DNA from: Parasulfuritortus sp049322515
GTDB lineage: Bacteria; Pseudomonadota; Gammaproteobacteria; Burkholderiales; Thiobacillaceae
Reading direction: 5' to 3'
DNA: 64,000 bases
NCBI GenBank assembly: GCA_049322515.1
Contig: JBMOQW010000033.1
Span: 62,001 to 126,000 of the forward strand
Shown here piece by piece: positions 1 through 8,157 of this stretch (its first letter is position 1; every line of letters starts with the position of its first letter). The position numbers and the translations under genes are program-made. A model generated the notes under the pieces. That model saw only the letters and a program-made list of their open reading frames with translations. It was not told the origin of the DNA and made no database searches.

Positions 1-290
1 GGGTGCTTGGCCTGCATGTCGCCGTAATTGGTTTCGTAGATACCGCCCGGGTAGCCCGAGTGACGGTAATACTTCTTGTCCAAGGCCTTGTTGCCGGTCA
101 CGCGCATCTTATCGGCATTGATCACGACGATGTAGTCGCCGGTATCGCAATGCGGCGTGTAGATGGGCTTGTGCTTGCCGCGCAGCCGATGCGCGATCTC
201 GGCGGCCATGCGGCCGAGCACCTTGTCGGTGGCGTCCACCACGAACCAGCCGCGCTGGACTTCATGCGACTTAGCGGAAAACGTTTTCAT
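1..290 (-). CDS. rplM: 50S ribosomal protein L13 (partial, 5' part)
   Basis: Large-subunit ribosomal protein that binds 23S rRNA. The visible 96 codons begin MKTFSAKSHEVQRGWFVVDA, continue with a LRGKHKPIYTPHCDTGDY segment and a VTGNKALDKKYYRHSG segment, all diagnostic of L13. The C-terminal third lies outside the window, where rpsI (S9) would normally follow; that is expectation, not seen. The start at 290 matches the family's usual N-terminus. A strong promoter lies 58 to 87 bases upstream of the start codon. Confidence 0.97.
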   Translation of the reverse strand, partial: MKTFSAKSHEVQRGWFVVDATDKVLGRMAAEIAHRLRGKHKPIYTPHCDTGDYIVVINADKMRVTGNKALDKKYYRHSGYPGGIYETNYGDMQAKH

Positions 291-308
291 GATTCAGTCC
301 TGACAATG

Positions 309-325
309 GCCCGAAACACTCGGGC
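309..325 (-). promoter_or_regulatory. Leader hairpin upstream of rplM
   Basis: GCCCGA and TCGGGC form a 6-bp stem with a 5-nt loop in the predicted 5' UTR of rplM, between the -10 box and the start codon. Ribosomal-protein operons are often autoregulated through leader structures; whether this hairpin has such a role is only inference. Confidence 0.3.
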
Positions 326-347
326 AGGGTAATACGGAAAGGCGAGG

Positions 348-377
348 ATTTTATGGGATATTTCGCGCCCGTGTCAA
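348..377 (-). promoter_or_regulatory. Sigma-70 promoter for rplM
   Basis: On the minus strand a perfect -35 box TTGACA (372-377) is followed after 18 bp by TAAAAT (348-353), five of six matches to the -10 consensus. Transcription would start near 341, giving a leader of about 50 nt before the rplM start. It fits the high expression expected of a ribosomal operon. Confidence 0.75.
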
Positions 378-439
378 ACCTCGTTGGCCGGGATACGCAA
401 TATCCGGATAATCCGGCCATCGCCACAAGGAGAATCGAC

Positions 440-859
440 ATGAAAGCACGCGTGAAATGGGTCGAGGGCATGGCCTTCATGGCCGAGGCCGACAGCGGTC
501 ATGCCATCGTCATGGACGGTGCCCCGGACATCGGCGGCCGCAACCTGGGCCCACGGCCGATGGAGATGGTGCTGATGGGCGCCGGCGGCTGCACTTCGAT
601 CGACGTGATGATGATCCTGCAGAAAAGCCGCCAGGAGGTCACTGACTGCCAGGTCGAACTGACCGCCGAACGGGCCAGCGACCACCCCAAGGTGTTCACC
701 AAGATTCACTTCCATTTCATCGTCACCGGCCGCCACCTGAAGCCGGAGACCGTGGCCCGGGCAATCAATCTATCGGCCGAGAAATACTGCTCGGCGACCA
801 TCATCCTGGCCAAGACCGCCGAGGTTACGCACGACTTCGAGATCGTTGAATTGCAGTGA
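440..859 (+). CDS. OsmC family protein
   Basis: Predicted thiol-dependent peroxidase-fold protein of the OsmC/YhfA group, 139 aa, cytosolic. The two conserved cysteines of the family are visible: Cys51 in the GGCTSIDVMMIL helix and Cys117 in the SAEKYCSAT segment. The ATG at 440 is preceded by an AAGGAG ribosome binding site; an in-frame ATG at 353 lies on top of the divergent rplM promoter and is rejected. It is a single gene, divergent from rplM. YhfA-like members lack a proven substrate, so only the family role (handling organic hydroperoxides or related thiol chemistry) can be proposed. Confidence 0.9.
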   Translation: MKARVKWVEGMAFMAEADSGHAIVMDGAPDIGGRNLGPRPMEMVLMGAGGCTSIDVMMILQKSRQEVTDCQVELTAERASDHPKVFTKIHFHFIVTGRHLKPETVARAINLSAEKYCSATIILAKTAEVTHDFEIVELQ

Positions 860-862
860 CGC

Positions 863-913
863 GTGACAGGAAAAGCGTGACGTAGAACCAAGGCGCGATC
901 GTTCGCCTGTCAC
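863..913. terminator. Inverted repeat between convergent genes
   Basis: GTGACAGG (863-870) and CCTGTCAC (906-913) are perfect 8-bp inverted arms, with a competing shorter pair AGGCG/CGCCT inside. It lies between the converging OsmC gene and the DUF2322 gene. There is no T-run, so a bidirectional terminator is only a possibility. Confidence 0.35.
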
Positions 914-916
914 CCC

Positions 917-1252
917 CTAGGGGCATGCCCCTGTGTCAGGACTTTCCGTCACGCATTCGCCCTTCCAAGCCCGCCCGTCGGAAACAATGGCCAGCAACCG
1001 GTCGATGTTTGGATGCTTGCCGGGGTGGGCGCGGGCATCGAGGCTGTGTTCGGCATACATGATCAGGCCCGCTTCCGCCGCCGCCCGATCGAGCTGACCG
1101 AACTTTTCCAGCAGATAGCGATAGACCTTCAGCGAACCCTGGCTGCCGGGCTTGTTTTCCACCCACGCCCTCTCGCCTTCCGGCCCGGTCAGTTCGATGG
1201 CGATCAGATCATCGACCGGCGGCAACCCGGCCAGCACCTCGGCGAAACTCAT
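917..1252 (-). CDS. DUF2322 family protein
   Basis: Small cytosolic protein of 111 aa resembling DUF2322 (PF10084), a family of unknown function found mainly in proteobacteria. It begins MSFAEVLAGLPPVDDL and has the conserved ENKPGSQGSLKVY and DARAHPGKHPNIDRL segments. The start at 1252 is chosen because its ATG overlaps the coq7 stop codon as ATGA, implying translational coupling; reading farther upstream would run through coq7. Coupling to a ubiquinone hydroxylase is suggestive but no function can be assigned. Confidence 0.8.
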   Translation of the reverse strand: MSFAEVLAGLPPVDDLIAIELTGPEGERAWVENKPGSQGSLKVYRYLLEKFGQLDRAAAEAGLIMYAEHSLDARAHPGKHPNIDRLLAIVSDGRAWKGECVTESPDTGACP

Positions 1253-1878
1253 AGCCGGTACGCCAAGGTGGTCATGACTTTGGAAGACAATTTCATCGCC
1301 ATCTTCACCGGCGTCGGCAACTCGGCACCACCGTGGGCGAGCGCCGTTTCCGCATGCTTGATCTCGTCCGTCTTCATCTGCTCGACGATGGCGCGGCTCT
1401 TGGCATCCCGCTCGGGCAACGAGGCAAGATGACTGTCCAGATGGCCCTCGACCTGGCGCTCGGTCTCGGCCAGGAACCCCAGGTTCCACTTGTCGCCCAG
1501 GGCGCCGGCCAGGACGCCCAGGCCGAACGACCCGGCGTACCAGACCGGATTCAGGACGCTCTTGTGGCTGCCCAGTTCATTGAGGCGCTTTTCGCACCAG
1601 GCCAGGTGCTCGGTTTCCTCGTCGCTGGCCTCGAGCAGGGCCTGGGCGGCCTCGGGATTGCGCGCGGTCAGCGCCTGGCCCTGATAGAGGGCCTGCGCGC
1701 ACACCTCGCCACAATGGTTGACCCGCATCAGACCGGCGGCATGACGCTTCTCGACCTCGGTGAGTTCAGTCTCATCGAGGCCGGCATCAGGATAGGGGCG
1801 CCGCGAATGGGCGCTGGCGAATACCGTGCGCAGGGCCTTGTCGACGTGGATGATCAAGGAATCGGGAATGGGCAGCAT
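1249..1878 (-). CDS. coq7: 2-polyprenyl-3-methyl-6-methoxy-1,4-benzoquinone monooxygenase (COQ7)
   Basis: Di-iron hydroxylase of ubiquinone biosynthesis that hydroxylates C6 of the demethoxyubiquinone ring; membrane-associated. At 209 aa it has the ferritin-like carboxylate/histidine ligands: E58 in the NHCGE segment, E88 and H91 in EETEH, E140, and E172/H175 in DEIKH. This is the standard length for the betaproteobacterial type, which serves in place of UbiF. It is first in a two-gene unit with the DUF2322 gene (ATGA overlap) and has no obvious partner upstream. Confidence 0.95.
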   Translation of the reverse strand: MLPIPDSLIIHVDKALRTVFASAHSRRPYPDAGLDETELTEVEKRHAAGLMRVNHCGEVCAQALYQGQALTARNPEAAQALLEASDEETEHLAWCEKRLNELGSHKSVLNPVWYAGSFGLGVLAGALGDKWNLGFLAETERQVEGHLDSHLASLPERDAKSRAIVEQMKTDEIKHAETALAHGGAELPTPVKMAMKLSSKVMTTLAYRL

Positions 1879-1904
1879 GGCAGCCTCCGGAATGACAGTC
1901 GCAA

Positions 1905-2498
1905 TTATACGTCGCCGCCCCAGCGCGGCATCAGGTCATGCGGCACGCCGATCTGGTCGAGCACCCGGGCGACCAGGTAATCGACCACCTGTTCGACCGA
2001 CGTGGGCCGGTGATAGAAGCCTGGATTGGCCGGCAGGATCACCGCGCCGGCCTCGACCAACAGGGTCATGTTGCGCAGATGGATGAGGGAAAACGGCGTT
2101 TCCCGGGGCACCAGAATCAGGGGGCGCCTTTCCTTCAGCATCACGTCGGCGGCGCGCTCGATCAGGGTATCGGCCAGGCCATGGGCGATGGCGGCCAGGC
2201 TGCCCATGGTACAGGGACAGACCACCATGGCATCGGCTGGATTGGAGCCGGACGCGGCCGGGGCGAACCACGCTTTTTCGCCGTACACCCGGAGGTCGCC
2301 GCCCGGCCTGGCCAGCCGCGCGACCAGCGCCGTGGTCTCGCCGGGCAAGGTCAGGTCGAGTTCCTGTTTTGCGACGATGCGGGCCGCCTGCGACACCAGC
2401 AGGTCGACCCTGCAGCCCGCGTCGAGCAGGCATTCCAGCAGGCGCGTGCCGTAGGCCATGCCGGAGGCGCCGGTCCATGCCAGGGTGATGCGTTTCAT
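1905..2498 (-). CDS. ubiX: Flavin prenyltransferase UbiX
   Basis: Makes prenylated FMN, the cofactor of the UbiD decarboxylase in ubiquinone synthesis. The 197-aa protein starts MKRITLAWTGASGMAYG, the Rossmann-like flavodoxin fold with the GASG loop, and has the conserved VCPCTMGSLAAIAHG and LVPRETPFSLIHLRNM segments that bind FMN and prenyl phosphate. The start at 2498 overlaps the stop of the upstream Gx transporter gene by ATGA. UbiD is not in the window. Confidence 0.95.
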   Translation of the reverse strand: MKRITLAWTGASGMAYGTRLLECLLDAGCRVDLLVSQAARIVAKQELDLTLPGETTALVARLARPGGDLRVYGEKAWFAPAASGSNPADAMVVCPCTMGSLAAIAHGLADTLIERAADVMLKERRPLILVPRETPFSLIHLRNMTLLVEAGAVILPANPGFYHRPTSVEQVVDYLVARVLDQIGVPHDLMPRWGGDV

Positions 2499-3010
2499 GT
2501 CTCGCGCTCCAGAAAATGGGCCACCACCAGACCGTTGACCAGGCCAGTCACCCAGGCCGCGCTCAGGAACACGGCGAGCAGGGGCAGCAGGTTGACGCCC
2601 GGCATCAGCCAGGCCGACACCACGCCCAGCTGCGCGGCGATGTGGGCGAAGGCCGCCAGGATGGAGAGCCCCACTGGCCCCAGCCAGCACCGGGGCACCC
2701 GTGCCAGCGCGGCGAGCAACGCCAGGCTGGCCAGGCCGCCAGCCAGGCTCATGACGAAGGTCGGGGTCAGAAAGGTGCCCAGGGCCAGGCCACCGGCCAC
2801 GATGCGCAGCAGCGAGACCCAGAGCGCCGCCCGCCAGCCATGCTGATACAGGACGTAGAGCGTGACGATGTTGGCGAGCCCCGGCTTCACTCCCGGCAAG
2901 GGGAGCGGGATTGCGGCCTCGGCCAGGGTGAGACCGACCGCCGCCGCCGCCCACCCGGCGATCCGGCGATCCTCGTCGGTGACCTGGAATTCAATAGTTG
3001 AGGGAGTCAT
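2495..3010 (-). CDS. Gx transporter family membrane protein
   Basis: Integral membrane protein of 171 aa with about five hydrophobic segments, matching the Gx transporter / heptaprenyl diphosphate synthase component I family (PF07456). Hallmarks are the PLPGVKPGLANIVTLY motif near residue 37 and a glycine-rich membrane helix after it. The family is thought to be a small-molecule (possibly vitamin-like) S-component transporter; the older name is an annotation artefact. It overlaps the NusG domain II gene by 20 bp and ubiX by 4 bp. Pairing with a NusG domain II protein is a recurrent arrangement in other bacteria. Confidence 0.8.
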   Translation of the reverse strand: MTPSTIEFQVTDEDRRIAGWAAAAVGLTLAEAAIPLPLPGVKPGLANIVTLYVLYQHGWRAALWVSLLRIVAGGLALGTFLTPTFVMSLAGGLASLALLAALARVPRCWLGPVGLSILAAFAHIAAQLGVVSAWLMPGVNLLPLLAVFLSAAWVTGLVNGLVVAHFLERET

Positions 3011-3350
3011 AGCGCACCACGCCCCGCTCCACGCTGACCCGGTTGGGCAGGCATACCGCCACCTGACCGGGCATCAGCCAGCCCTGGCGCACGCACCGCT
3101 GTTGCGGACCGGGATCGGACTTGACCCGAACCCGGCCATTCCGGATCTCGACCAGGGTGTCGCCCAGGGGGCCGGGCACCGCGATGTCCTGGTCTAGCCG
3201 GGGCGTCGTTTCCATGAACACCCGACCTTCCTGCTTGATCAGAACCCGGTCGGCACCGCTGCCCTGCCGGGCCAGCCCCCACACGGCCCAGGCTGCGACA
3301 ACCAGAATCAGCCAGTCGCCCGGCCTGAGCAAGGAAAGGACTCGGGTCAT
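2991..3350 (-). CDS. NusG domain II-containing protein
   Basis: A 119-aa protein with one N-terminal membrane helix (about residues 10-28) followed by a NusG domain II fold (PF07009), exposed outside the membrane; visible features are the VEIRNGRVRVKSDPGP strand pair and a CVRQGWLMPGQVAVCLPNR segment with two cysteines. It is not the transcription factor NusG. It is translated in an overlapping chain: its ATG overlaps the rapZ stop as ATGA and its end overlaps the Gx transporter gene. Members often accompany Gx transporters and redox-driven membrane systems; exact role unknown. Confidence 0.8.
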   Translation of the reverse strand: MTRVLSLLRPGDWLILVVAAWAVWGLARQGSGADRVLIKQEGRVFMETTPRLDQDIAVPGPLGDTLVEIRNGRVRVKSDPGPQQRCVRQGWLMPGQVAVCLPNRVSVERGVVRYDSLNY

Positions 3351-4180
3351 TGCAATTCGCGATGGCGAACCAGGACTTGCAGATGGGCCCGAAAATTGGC
3401 CGCCAGGGTTTCCGCAAACCAGACCGAGCGATGCTGGCCGCCGGTGCAGCCGAACGCCACGGTGAAATAACTGCGGTTATCGGCGATGTAGGCCGGCAGC
3501 CATTTCTTCACATAAGCCCGGATGTCCTGCAGCATCTCCATGGCCTGGGGCTGGCCACGCAGGAAATCGATGACCGGCGCGTCGCGCCCGGTCAGGGGAC
3601 GCAGGTCTGCGTTGTAGTGCGGGTTGGGCAAACAGCGCACGTCGAACACCAGGTCGGCATCCAGCGGCACGCCATGCTTGAAGCCGAAGGACTGGAACAC
3701 CAGCGTGAATGCGGCGCTGCGCAACTGGCAGAATTCCTTGATCCAGGCGCGCAGACTGTTGGCGGACAGGTCGCTGGTATCGAAATGATGGGCCAGGGTG
3801 GCGAGCGGCGAGAGAATCTCCCGCTCCAGTTGGAAGCACTCCTGCATCGAGCGCGCGCCGGTATTGAGCGGATGCCGGCGGCGGGTCTCGGCGAAGCGCT
3901 TGACCAGGGTGTCGTCCTTGGTCTCCAGGAACAGCACCTTGAGTTCCAGTTCGGTGCGCAACCCCGCCAAATCGGCCGGCAAGCGGCTCAGGCTGGTGGC
4001 ACTCCGGGCATCGATGCTGAGCGCCAGTTCGTCGATATGGCACGCGCGCAGGTGCTCGACCACCACCGGCAGCAGGTCAGCGGGCAGGTTGTCGATGCAG
4101 TGGTAGCCGGAGTCTTCCAGGGCCTTGAGGGCCACGCTCTTGCCCGACCCCGACAACCCGCTGATCACGACCAGCTTCAT
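3347..4180 (-). CDS. rapZ: RNase adapter protein RapZ
   Basis: Nucleotide-binding regulator of 277 aa. In enterobacteria RapZ delivers the sRNA GlmZ to RNase E and so controls glucosamine-6-phosphate synthase; the RNA target in this organism is unknown. The P-loop GLSGSGKS lies at residues 8-15, and the C-terminal RNA-binding half holds the conserved FGFKHGVPLDADLVFDVR and FGCTGGQHRSVW motifs. It follows hprK with a 7-bp gap, in the family's typical hprK/ptsN/rpoN neighbourhood. Confidence 0.96.
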   Translation of the reverse strand: MKLVVISGLSGSGKSVALKALEDSGYHCIDNLPADLLPVVVEHLRACHIDELALSIDARSATSLSRLPADLAGLRTELELKVLFLETKDDTLVKRFAETRRRHPLNTGARSMQECFQLEREILSPLATLAHHFDTSDLSANSLRAWIKEFCQLRSAAFTLVFQSFGFKHGVPLDADLVFDVRCLPNPHYNADLRPLTGRDAPVIDFLRGQPQAMEMLQDIRAYVKKWLPAYIADNRSYFTVAFGCTGGQHRSVWFAETLAANFRAHLQVLVRHRELQ

Positions 4181-4187
4181 GGCGGCC

Positions 4188-5147
4188 TCATTCCATGTCG
4201 ATCTCGAGCGCCTGCATCATGGTGCGCTGACGCTCGACGAATTCCTCGGCGCTGTTGAAGCCGCGCAGGCGCAGGATATGGTTGCGCACCGCCACCTCGA
4301 CCAGCACCGCCAGGTTGCGGCCGACCGCCACCGGGATACGGACCTCAGGGATCGACACACCGAGAATCTCGCGCGTTTCCGCGCGCATGTCCAGCCGGTC
4401 GATCGGGTGCCAGTGTTCGGCGGGGGTAAGGTGGATGATCAGCTTGACGTTCTTCTTGTGCTTGACCGCCGTCTCGCCGAACAAGCGGCGGATGTTCAAC
4501 ACCCCCAGGCCACGCACTTCCATGAAGTCCTGCAACATGGTCGGACAACGCCCTTCGAGCGTGTCGAGCGACACCGCGTAGACTTCCAATGCGTCGTCGG
4601 CGACCAGACGATGGCCCCGGGTGATCAGCTCCAGGGCCAGCTCGCTCTTGCCCACCGAGGGATCGCCGCTGATCAGCACCCCCAGGCCGAGCACTTCCAG
4701 GAACACCCCATGCAGGATGGTCGAGGGCGCCAGGGCCTGGGTCATGATGTGGGTCAGCACCTGCATCAGGTAGGGGCTCTGCTCGGGTGACGTGAACAGC
4801 GGCGTGGCTGCCCGCTCCGCGGCCTCGATCAGCGGCGCCGGCACCGCCTCGCCATTGGCCACCACCACGGCCGCCAGCTCGGTCGAGAAAAGGTGGTCGA
4901 TGGCCTGTTGCAAGCTCGCGGCATCGAGCTGACGGAGGTAATCCATCTCGGCGCAACCGAGCACCTGGACCCGGTTGGGATGGACGAAATTGAGGTGGCC
5001 GATCAGGGCCAGGGTCGGCTTCTGGACGGTTTCCGAGGTCAGCCGGCGGTCGCCGCCATGATGCCCCGCCAGCCAGGTCAGGCGGAGCTGGTCGCCGGCC
5101 TGGCGAAACAGTTCCTCGACCGACACATGGTGGATCAGGGCGTCCAT
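4188..5147 (-). CDS. hprK: HPr kinase/phosphorylase
   Basis: Bifunctional enzyme that phosphorylates and dephosphorylates a regulatory serine of the phosphocarrier HPr; cytosolic hexamer. The 319-aa protein has the N-terminal HprK fold, H146, the P-loop GDPSVGKS at 161-168 and the C-terminal family motif around PVAVGRNLAVLVEVAVRN. It overlaps the end of ptsN by 13 bp. No ptsH or ptsI is present in the window, so the substrate HPr must be encoded elsewhere; in betaproteobacteria an incomplete PTS serves regulation rather than sugar uptake. Confidence 0.96.
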   Translation of the reverse strand: MDALIHHVSVEELFRQAGDQLRLTWLAGHHGGDRRLTSETVQKPTLALIGHLNFVHPNRVQVLGCAEMDYLRQLDAASLQQAIDHLFSTELAAVVVANGEAVPAPLIEAAERAATPLFTSPEQSPYLMQVLTHIMTQALAPSTILHGVFLEVLGLGVLISGDPSVGKSELALELITRGHRLVADDALEVYAVSLDTLEGRCPTMLQDFMEVRGLGVLNIRRLFGETAVKHKKNVKLIIHLTPAEHWHPIDRLDMRAETREILGVSIPEVRIPVAVGRNLAVLVEVAVRNHILRLRGFNSAEEFVERQRTMMQALEIDME

Positions 5148-5590
5148 TCCCGGATCAGGGCGTGCAGATGGTCCACGTCGGGCGCGGCACGCAACTGCTC
5201 GCGCATGTCCTTCTCGCTGAACATCTGCGCCAGTTCGGCCAGGATCTGCAAATGCAGATCGGAGGCCGCCGCGGGTGCGAGCAGGATGAACAGCAGGTCG
5301 ACCGGCAGGCTGTCCGGGGCATCGAAATCGATCGGGGCCTTCATGCGCACGAAAGCACAGGCAGTTTCCTTGAGACCCTTGATGCGGCCATGCGGGATGG
5401 CGATGCCGTGACCGAGCGCAGTGGAACCGAGCTTCTCCCGGGAAAAGAGACTGTCGAAGACTTCGCTGGCGGAGACCCCTTCGCTGGCTTCGAAGGCCTG
5501 GCTGGCCAGCTCGAACAAACGTTTCTTGCTGCCGGCCTCGACGTCGAGCAAAACATTGGCCGGTTTGAGCAACTTGGATACGAGATTCAT
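5135..5590 (-). CDS. ptsN: PTS IIA-like nitrogen-regulatory protein
   Basis: EIIA-Ntr, 151 aa, a phosphoryl acceptor of the nitrogen-related PTS that modulates potassium transport and nitrogen/carbon responses. The active-site histidine is H67 in the HGIAIPHGRIKG motif, and the fold is PTS_EIIA_2. It lies between hpf and hprK in the standard rpoN-linked cluster, with a 39-bp gap after hpf. Confidence 0.96.
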   Translation of the reverse strand: MNLVSKLLKPANVLLDVEAGSKKRLFELASQAFEASEGVSASEVFDSLFSREKLGSTALGHGIAIPHGRIKGLKETACAFVRMKAPIDFDAPDSLPVDLLFILLAPAAASDLHLQILAELAQMFSEKDMREQLRAAPDVDHLHALIREWTP

Positions 5591-5629
5591 GGCGTCTGGG
5601 CCCCGCCCTCGCGGGCGGGACGTTCCGGG

Positions 5630-5956
5630 TTATTCGACGGCCTGGCGTTTCAGGCCGCCCTCGTCCCGGTGATGGCCACCGGCCTTTTCCTTGTGCTTGA
5701 CCACCTGGCGGTCAAGCTTGTCGACCAGTACGTCGATGGCGGCGTACATATCGGCTTCGATGGACTCGACATAGATATCCTTGCCGGCCACGTGCAGATT
5801 GACTTCGGCCTTATGCTTGAGCTTCTCCACGGTCATGATGACCGAGACATCGATGACGTTGTCGAAATGGCGGGTGACCCGCTTGAGCTTTTCTTCCACA
5901 TAGCCGCGGATGGCGGGGGTCACTTCGAGATGATGACCGGTGATGGTGAGGTTCAT
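5630..5956 (-). CDS. hpf: Ribosome hibernation promoting factor
   Basis: Short-type HPF/YhbH protein of 108 aa that binds the 30S decoding site and drives 100S ribosome formation in slow growth. It begins MNLTITGHHLEVTPAIRGYV and has the VEKLKHKAEVNLHVAGKD and DMYAAIDVLVDKLDRQV segments of the S30AE fold; no long C-terminal dimerisation domain is present. The start at 5956 has an AGGAGC ribosome binding site. The open frame extends upstream into rpoN, but no family homology exists there. It lies 26 bp after rpoN, the usual position. Confidence 0.95.
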   Translation of the reverse strand: MNLTITGHHLEVTPAIRGYVEEKLKRVTRHFDNVIDVSVIMTVEKLKHKAEVNLHVAGKDIYVESIEADMYAAIDVLVDKLDRQVVKHKEKAGGHHRDEGGLKRQAVE

Positions 5957-5982
5957 AAAAGCTCCTGAGTTGTGAAGGCAAG

Positions 5983-7398
5983 TCAAAACGACTTGCGTTG
6001 GTTGGCGGGAGGAATGTTGAGCTGCTCCCGGTATTTGGCCACGGTCCGGCGCGCCACCACGAAACCCTGTTTGCCCAGCATTTCGGAAATGGCACTGTCG
6101 GACAACGGGCCGGAACGGTCCTCGGCTTCGACGAACTGCTTGAGCAGGGCCTTGATGGCCGTGCTGGACGCCGCGCCACCGGCCTCGGTCGCCAGTGCGT
6201 TGCCGAAGAAATACTTGAATTCGAAGAGCCCCCTGGGCGTCATCATATACTTCTGGTTGGTGACACGGGAAATGGTCGATTCGTGCAACTCGACCGACTC
6301 GGCGATCTCGCGCAACACCAGCGGCCGCATGGCCACCTCGCCATGCTCGAAGAACATGCGCTGGCGATCGACGATGGCCTGGGCCACCTTGATGATGGTC
6401 TGGAAGCGCTGCTGCACGTTCTTGATCAGCCAGCGCGCCTCCTGCATCTGCCCCGACAGCTGGCCGCCGCTGCCCCGGTTCTGGCGCAGGATGTTGGCGT
6501 AGACCTCGTTGATGCGCAGCTTGGGCATGGCATCCGGGTTCAGGCTGGCGACCCATTCGCCCTTGATCTTGCGCACGAACACATCGGGCACCACGTACTG
6601 GGTGCGGCCGGAATCAAAACGCGCTGCCGGACGCGGATTGAGTGAAGTGATCAACTGGCGCAGGGCGACGAACTCGCGGTCGGAATCGATACCGAGCAGG
6701 CGCTTGAGCTTGCCGTACTCGCGTTCGGCGAGCAGCGCCAAATGCTGGCTGACCAGGCGCCTGGCCAGGTCGAGCTGGGGCGTGTCGGGTGGCAACTCGT
6801 TCAATTGCAGCAGCAGGCTCTCGCCCAGGTCACGCGCGCCGACCCCGGGGGGATCCATGCTTTGCAGCAGGCGCAACGCGGTGAGCAGCTCGGCCGGGTC
6901 GAAATCCGGGTCTGGCGGCAACATGGCACTGATCTCGTCCAGGCTGGCGCCCAGGTAGCCATCCTCGTCGAGCGCCTCGATCAGCAGTGCGACCAGGCCG
7001 CGGTCCCGTTCGGACAGCGGCATCATGGCCAGCTGCTGGTGCAGGTGCTGACGCAGGCCCAGGCTCTCCTCGTCGCTCTGCTGGTAGCCGCGACCATCCT
7101 CGTCGTCGTCGTTTTCAGATCCGCCCGAGGCCACGTGGCGGTCACCCCAGGCCATTTCTTCGTAGACCGACTCAGCGACCTCGGTGCCCGGCGCCTCAGA
7201 GGCCGGCGCCTCGTAATTGCCCTCTTCGCCACCCATGCCAACCTCGTCGGCACGCTCCAGCATCGGGTTTTCCTGGAGCATCTGGCCGATCTCCTGGTTC
7301 AGCTCCTGGGTCGACAGTTGCAGCAGACGGATCGATTGCTGCAACTGTGGCGTCAGCGCCAGCTGGTGGGAGAGTTTGAGCTGAAGGCTTTGCTTCAT
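5983..7398 (-). CDS. rpoN: RNA polymerase sigma-54 factor
   Basis: Sigma-54, 471 aa, needed for enhancer-dependent promoters. Region I at the N-terminus is glutamine- and leucine-rich (LALTPQLQQSIRLLQLST), an acidic region II follows at about 60-115, then the core-binding domain, and the RpoN box ARRTVAKYRE is at 449-458 in the C-terminal DNA-binding domain. It follows lptB after a 36-bp gap and precedes hpf, the conserved order. The length and intact box indicate a functional protein. Confidence 0.97.
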   Translation of the reverse strand: MKQSLQLKLSHQLALTPQLQQSIRLLQLSTQELNQEIGQMLQENPMLERADEVGMGGEEGNYEAPASEAPGTEVAESVYEEMAWGDRHVASGGSENDDDEDGRGYQQSDEESLGLRQHLHQQLAMMPLSERDRGLVALLIEALDEDGYLGASLDEISAMLPPDPDFDPAELLTALRLLQSMDPPGVGARDLGESLLLQLNELPPDTPQLDLARRLVSQHLALLAEREYGKLKRLLGIDSDREFVALRQLITSLNPRPAARFDSGRTQYVVPDVFVRKIKGEWVASLNPDAMPKLRINEVYANILRQNRGSGGQLSGQMQEARWLIKNVQQRFQTIIKVAQAIVDRQRMFFEHGEVAMRPLVLREIAESVELHESTISRVTNQKYMMTPRGLFEFKYFFGNALATEAGGAASSTAIKALLKQFVEAEDRSGPLSDSAISEMLGKQGFVVARRTVAKYREQLNIPPANQRKSF

Positions 7399-7434
7399 CG
7401 AAGCCAGGGATGCGGGACGGGTCGGATGATGGGA

Positions 7435-8157
7435 TCAGAGTCTGAAATGTTCGCCCAAGTACACCTTGCGGACGCTTTCATTATAAATGATCTCTTCGGC
7501 ACTGCCGGACGCCAGCACGTGACCATCGTTGAGGATGTAGGCGCGGTCACAGATGTCCAGGGTCTCGCGCACGTTATGGTCGGTGATCAGCACGCCGATG
7601 TCGCGTTCGGTGAGGAAGCGGATGATCTTCTGGATGTCGATCACCGAGATCGGGTCGATGCCGGCGAACGGCTCGTCGAGCAGGACAAATTTCGGCTGCA
7701 TGGCCAGGGTGCGGGCGATCTCGGCGCGCCGGCGCTCGCCTCCCGACAGGCTGATCGCGGCATGGTCACGCAAGTGCCCGATGTTGAGATCCTCGAGCAG
7801 GTGATCCAGATGCTCGTCCACCTCGGCCTCGTCGAAGCCCTTCAGTTCCAGCACGGCAATGATGTTCTCGGCCACCGTCAGCTTGCGGAAGATCGACGCC
7901 TCCTGGGGCAGGTAGCTCAGGCCGAGACGGGCGCGCTGGTAGACCGGCAGGCCGGCGATGTCCCGGTCGTCGAGCAGGATGCGGCCGCCATCGGCGCCGA
8001 CCAGGCCGACCAGCATGTAGAAGCACGTGGTCTTGCCGGCACCGTTCGGACCGAGCAGGCCGACCACTTCTCCGCTGTGTACCTCGAGGTCGACCGATTC
8101 GACCACTTGGCGCGCCTTGTAGCGCTTGCGCAGCCCCTCGGCCCGGAGCGTGGTCAT
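7435..8157 (-). CDS. lptB: LPS export ABC transporter ATP-binding protein LptB
   Basis: Cytosolic ATPase of the LptB2FGC transporter that extracts LPS from the inner membrane. The 240-aa protein has Walker A (GPNGAGKTT, about residue 38), the Q-loop YLPQEASIF, the ABC signature LSGGERRR and Walker B FVLLDEPFAGID. It overlaps the lptA stop as ATGA, forming lptC-lptA-lptB; LptF/G are not here. Confidence 0.97.
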   Translation of the reverse strand: MTTLRAEGLRKRYKARQVVESVDLEVHSGEVVGLLGPNGAGKTTCFYMLVGLVGADGGRILLDDRDIAGLPVYQRARLGLSYLPQEASIFRKLTVAENIIAVLELKGFDEAEVDEHLDHLLEDLNIGHLRDHAAISLSGGERRRAEIARTLAMQPKFVLLDEPFAGIDPISVIDIQKIIRFLTERDIGVLITDHNVRETLDICDRAYILNDGHVLASGSAEEIIYNESVRKVYLGEHFRL

